7,476 nt of DNA, taken from the NCBI GenBank assembly GCA_947623765.1, contig CANQIG010000093.1:1-7476 (forward strand), read 5' to 3'. The notes under the pieces are model-generated. The model made no database searches. It saw only the letters and a list, made by a program, of their open reading frames with translations, and had not been told where the DNA came from. Made by a program: the position numbers and the translations under genes. Position 1 is the stretch's first letter; the number at the start of each line of letters is the position of its first letter. The DNA comes from an uncultured Clostridia bacterium. GTDB taxonomy: Bacteria; Bacillota; Clostridia; Oscillospirales; Acutalibacteraceae. This document shows positions 5,353 through 7,476 of this stretch, in pieces.

Positions 5353-6220
5353 TCGGCTGCAGCGCATCGAAGCGGCGCTGGACCGTTTTGTGCCGGAAAG
5401 AGCGGGCTCGCTCTCCGAGACGGTCAACGCGGCGATGCGGTATACCCTTTTGGACGGAGGCAAGCGGGCGCGCGCGATCATGACGCTGGCGTTCGCGGAG
5501 CTGTGCGGCGGGACGGAGGCCGCGGCGATGCCCTACGCGTGCGCGATCGAAATGGTGCACGCGTACTCGCTGATCCACGACGATCTGCCCTGCATGGACA
5601 ACGACGATCTGCGGCGCGGAAAGCCGTCGAACCACAAGGTCTACGGGGAAGCGCAGGCGCTGATCGCTGGGGACGGTCTGCTCACGAAGGCGTTTGAGAC
5701 CGCGCTCTGCCCCGAGGCGGTCCGGGCGATCGGCGCGGAGCGCGCGGCGAAGGCGGCGTATGTGCTTGCGGAATGCGCCGGAGAATGCGGGATGGTCGGC
5801 GGGCAGTGCATCGACCTCGAGACCGAGGAGAAGCCTGTGACGCTCGAAACGCTGCAGGAGATGGACATCGGGAAGACCTCGAACCTCTTTATGGCGGCCT
5901 GCATGATGGGCGTGATCGCGGGCGGCGGCACGGATGCGGAGATCGAAGCGGCAAAGGAATACGCGCTGCACATCGGGCTGGCGTTCCAGATCCGGGACGA
6001 TATTCTGGACGCCATCGGCGACGCGGAGACGCTCGGCAAAAACACCGGCGTGGATACGCAAAACGGCAGAGGCACATACGTGACGATGCTTGGCGTCGAG
6101 CGCGCGCAGGAGCTCGTGGAGGAGAATACGGCGGAGGCGCTGCAGATCCTCGGGATCTTCCACGGGGATAAGTCCTTCCTCGAGGATTTTGCGATGAAAA
6201 TGGTCTGGCGGACGAAATGA
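5345..6220 (+). CDS. ispA: Farnesyl diphosphate synthase (type II, polyprenyl synthetase family)
   Basis: Condenses dimethylallyl/geranyl diphosphate with isopentenyl diphosphate to farnesyl diphosphate, the precursor for undecaprenyl phosphate and other isoprenoids. It acts in the cytoplasm. The 291 residues match the family. GGKRAR (38–43) binds substrate. The first Asp-rich motif is DDLPCMDNDDLRRGK (79–93), with the two-residue insertion typical of bacterial FPP synthases, and Tyr74 five residues before it fits C15 products. GGQCID (152–157), GKTSNLF (176–182) and the second Asp motif FQIRDDILD (214–222) follow. Oddity: the segment usually seen as D(x)4K(x)TYP reads DTQNGRGTYV (237–246), so the usual Lys is Arg and the usual Pro is Val. 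AGGAG (5331–5335) supports ATG 5345. It follows xseB, a common bacterial order; dxs, often next, is not here. Confidence 0.93.
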   Translation: MNDRLQRIEAALDRFVPERAGSLSETVNAAMRYTLLDGGKRARAIMTLAFAELCGGTEAAAMPYACAIEMVHAYSLIHDDLPCMDNDDLRRGKPSNHKVYGEAQALIAGDGLLTKAFETALCPEAVRAIGAERAAKAAYVLAECAGECGMVGGQCIDLETEEKPVTLETLQEMDIGKTSNLFMAACMMGVIAGGGTDAEIEAAKEYALHIGLAFQIRDDILDAIGDAETLGKNTGVDTQNGRGTYVTMLGVERAQELVEENTAEALQILGIFHGDKSFLEDFAMKMVWRTK

Positions 6221-7098
6221 TTCGTACGCTGCGTTTTACCGTCACGGAGGAACAGAGCGGGCGGGATATCCGCACGTTCGTGAGGCGGACGCTGGGGCTG
6301 TCCGCTTCCGTTTTGAAGGCGCTGAAATACGAGGGAGAGATCCAGAAAAACGGCGTGCACGCCCGGAGCACCGAACGGCTCGCCGCAGGGGACGTTCTGT
6401 CGCTCTCCCTCTTTGAGCATTGTAGGAACGACGCGGCAAATGGGAGGATGCCTCCGGTCCTCTTTGAGGACGAGGACTTTCTCGTTCTGGATAAGCCCTC
6501 TGCGATGCCGGTCTATCCGACGCCCGGACATGACAATGACAGCCTTTTGAACGCGCTCGCCGAAAAAAGCCGGGAGGAGGATTTCCTGTTTCGTCCGTTG
6601 TACCGTCTGGATCGGGATACAACGGGCGTTTTTGTCTTGGCCAAAAACCGTTTTTCCGCTGGCGCGGTCCTTACAAAATGGTATCTTGCGGTCTGCGAAG
6701 GGGAGGTCGAGGCGGCGGGGGAGATCACCTCGCCCATCGGGCTTCTGGAAGGGCACCGTGTGCAAAGAGCGGCCGGCGCGGGACAGCCGGCGCACACCCT
6801 TTTCCGTCGATTGTCGTATGACGGCGCGCACAGCCTCGTCGCCTTCCGGCTGCTGACCGGGCGCACGCACCAGATCCGCGTCCATATGGCGAGCATCGGG
6901 CATCCGGTCGCGGGAGACGATCTTTACGGCGGAAGCACACAGATCGCCCCGCGGCAGATGCTCTGCTGCGCGAAAGCCGAGATCGAGTGCGCGTGTCTTT
7001 GTAAAGCTTTTACAGTCACTGCGGATTTTTCGTCAAGGGAAAAACGCTTGTTTCCGAATCTTTTCGGAAAGGAAACGCCTGAATTTCCCGTATTTTGA
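6217..7098 (+). CDS. RluA-family pseudouridine synthase
   Basis: Isomerises uridine to pseudouridine in rRNA or tRNA; the target cannot be told from sequence. The 293-residue protein has an N-terminal S4-like RNA-binding part (about 1–66: SGRDIRTFVRRTLGLSASVL, then KNGVHARSTERLAAGD). A catalytic domain follows with FLVLDKPSAMPVYPT (88–102) and the active-site motif YRLDRDTTG (129–137, catalytic Asp132). GRTHQIRVHMASIGHPVAGDDLYGG (215–239) is the family signature. Tyr129 replaces the usual His of HRLDRDTSG. The linker between LAKN (141) and YLAV (156) is about 9 residues shorter than in RluD/RluA examples I know. The start ATG 6217 overlaps the ispA stop (ATGA) with only a weak GGCGGA upstream, so translation is probably coupled. 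It is the last gene of the operon. Confidence 0.9.
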   Translation: MIRTLRFTVTEEQSGRDIRTFVRRTLGLSASVLKALKYEGEIQKNGVHARSTERLAAGDVLSLSLFEHCRNDAANGRMPPVLFEDEDFLVLDKPSAMPVYPTPGHDNDSLLNALAEKSREEDFLFRPLYRLDRDTTGVFVLAKNRFSAGAVLTKWYLAVCEGEVEAAGEITSPIGLLEGHRVQRAAGAGQPAHTLFRRLSYDGAHSLVAFRLLTGRTHQIRVHMASIGHPVAGDDLYGGSTQIAPRQMLCCAKAEIECACLCKAFTVTADFSSREKRLFPNLFGKETPEFPVF

Positions 7099-7140
7099 GG
7101 CTTTTCGACAAGCTTTCTCAGCTTACGCGTAATTTATGTT

Positions 7141-7172
7141 AACTCATCGAAATTATATTCGATGAGTTTTAG
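7141..7172 (+). terminator. AT-rich perfect palindrome, possible terminator of the nusB–rluA operon
   Basis: AACTCATCGAA (7141–7151) is perfectly complementary to TTCGATGAGTT (7158–7168) around an ATTATA loop, giving an 11-bp stem. On the plus strand it is followed by only two more T then A (the run TTTT spans 7167–7170). It sits 42 nt after the operon's last stop, where a terminator is expected, but the weak T run and low GC make it a poor classical terminator. It could instead be a protein-binding site. Confidence 0.4.
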
Positions 7173-7268
7173 GAAGAAATCGCTTTACATTTCAAGCGTT
7201 TATTTAAGTGAATTTGTCCTTTCCTGCCTTTACAGGCGATTTGGCGACTCTTTGACACGAACTCAAAG

Positions 7269-7305
7269 AAAAAAAGAAGCACTGCGGCGCGTGCCGGTGC
7301 TTCTT
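7269..7305 (-). terminator. Strong intrinsic terminator of the MarR-family gene
   Basis: On the minus strand the stem AAGAAGCAC (7305–7297) pairs with GTGCTTCTT (7282–7274). An inner CGGC/GCCG stem has a 4-nt loop, with two unpaired bases on one side. Seven T residues follow (complement of A7 at 7269–7275). It begins 16 nt after the stop codon of the minus-strand gene. The plus strand has no T run after the stem, so it is directional. Confidence 0.85.
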
Positions 7306-7320
7306 CCTGTATGTTTGACG

Positions 7321-7476
7321 TCATTCGACTTCCGTGTGGATGAGCCGGTCGAGCAGGGAGACGAGCTGGATGCGTTCGTCGTCGTTCAGGTCTCGCGTGA
7401 CGCCCTCCGCCCAAGCGCGCAGATGCTTCCGGATCACCGGGACGAGCGCTTCTCCCGCATCTGTGATAAACAGGCT
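7321..7476 (-). CDS. MarR-family transcriptional regulator, C-terminal end (partial)
   Basis: Reading the minus strand from the window edge gives 51 residues beginning SLFITDAGEALVPVIRKHLR, then AWAEGVTRDLNDDERIQLVS and a final helix LLDRLIHTEVE before TGA (complement of 7321–7323). This is the end of the winged-helix 'wing' (xLT-x-x-G) followed by the C-terminal dimerisation helices of MarR-type repressors, where 'L(S/N)xxExxxLxxLLxRL' is typical. The N terminus, DNA-recognition helix, start and promoter lie beyond the right edge, so the ligand and targets cannot be judged. It is convergent with the housekeeping operon and has its own strong terminator, so it belongs to a separate unit. Confidence 0.78.
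   Translation of the reverse strand, partial: SLFITDAGEALVPVIRKHLRAWAEGVTRDLNDDERIQLVSLLDRLIHTEVE

Larger units (their letters stand above)
7099..7320. other. AT-richer convergent intergenic region
   Basis: This spacer lies between the 3' ends of the RluA-family gene and the MarR-family gene. Its first ~165 bases are clearly more AT-rich than the coding sequence. It holds the palindrome at 7141–7168 and the minus-strand terminator at 7269–7305 (listed separately). It also holds two weak short inverted repeats: AAGCT/AGCTT at 7110–7124, and CGCTT/AAGCG at 7181–7198, the latter followed by TTTATTT. I see no convincing gene or RNA in it. Confidence 0.7.

Noticed and set aside
7141..7168. Palindrome as the autoregulatory operator of the MarR-family gene
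   Set aside because: MarR-type autoregulation normally acts at the promoter, which lies beyond the right window edge; this site is at the gene's 3' side, past its terminator.
7252..7257. TTGACA in the terminal intergenic region as a plus-strand promoter
   Set aside because: No −10 at proper spacing; the downstream bases form the minus-strand terminator, and no plus-strand gene follows.
7169..7414. Minus-strand open frame of 81 codons across the intergenic region
   Set aside because: It runs out of frame through the MarR-family gene and through that gene's terminator; low-complexity, no family features, no ribosome binding site.

Overview
The window reads as a piece of ordinary chromosome from a GC-rich, endospore-forming member of the Clostridia. 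An Oscillospiraceae/Ruminococcaceae-type genome is my best guess. The reasons are the spoIIIA sporulation genes, the GC-rich coding sequence, and the gene order spoIIIA – nusB – TsaD-like (M22/Kae1) – xseA – xseB – ispA. This assignment comes from recalled gene order and protein motifs, not from any database search. I see no transposon, phage, CRISPR array, tRNA or rRNA.

Layout. Positions 1–2419 (+) hold the end of the mother-cell spoIIIA operon: the 3' part of spoIIIAE, cut by the left window edge, then complete spoIIIAF, spoIIIAG and spoIIIAH. Their products form the multimeric channel (SpoIIIA–SpoIIQ, or 'feeding tube') in the mother-cell-derived membrane around the forespore. Positions 2420–2545 hold a strong sigma-A-type promoter followed by an intrinsic-terminator-like hairpin that sits inside the leader of the next gene. 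Positions 2546–7098 (+) hold a tightly packed housekeeping operon: nusB, a TsaD/Kae1-like paralog, xseA and xseB (exodeoxyribonuclease VII), ispA (farnesyl diphosphate synthase) and an RluA-family pseudouridine synthase. Every junction in this operon overlaps or is 2 nt apart. Positions 7099–7320 are an AT-richer convergent intergenic region with a long AT-rich palindrome and a strong minus-strand terminator. Positions 7321–7476 (−) hold the C-terminal end of a MarR-family regulator cut by the right window edge.

How it fits together. The sporulation genes and the housekeeping genes are two adjacent transcription units. The housekeeping unit links transcription antitermination (NusB), a tRNA-modification-like protein, DNA repair (ExoVII), isoprenoid precursor synthesis (IspA) and RNA modification (RluA family), all translationally coupled. 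The most interesting points are the terminator hairpin between the nusB promoter and its start codon, which looks like a conditional attenuator in front of an antitermination factor gene, and the divergent TsaD-like protein of unknown function. I do not see convincing evidence for a wholly new multi-gene system here.
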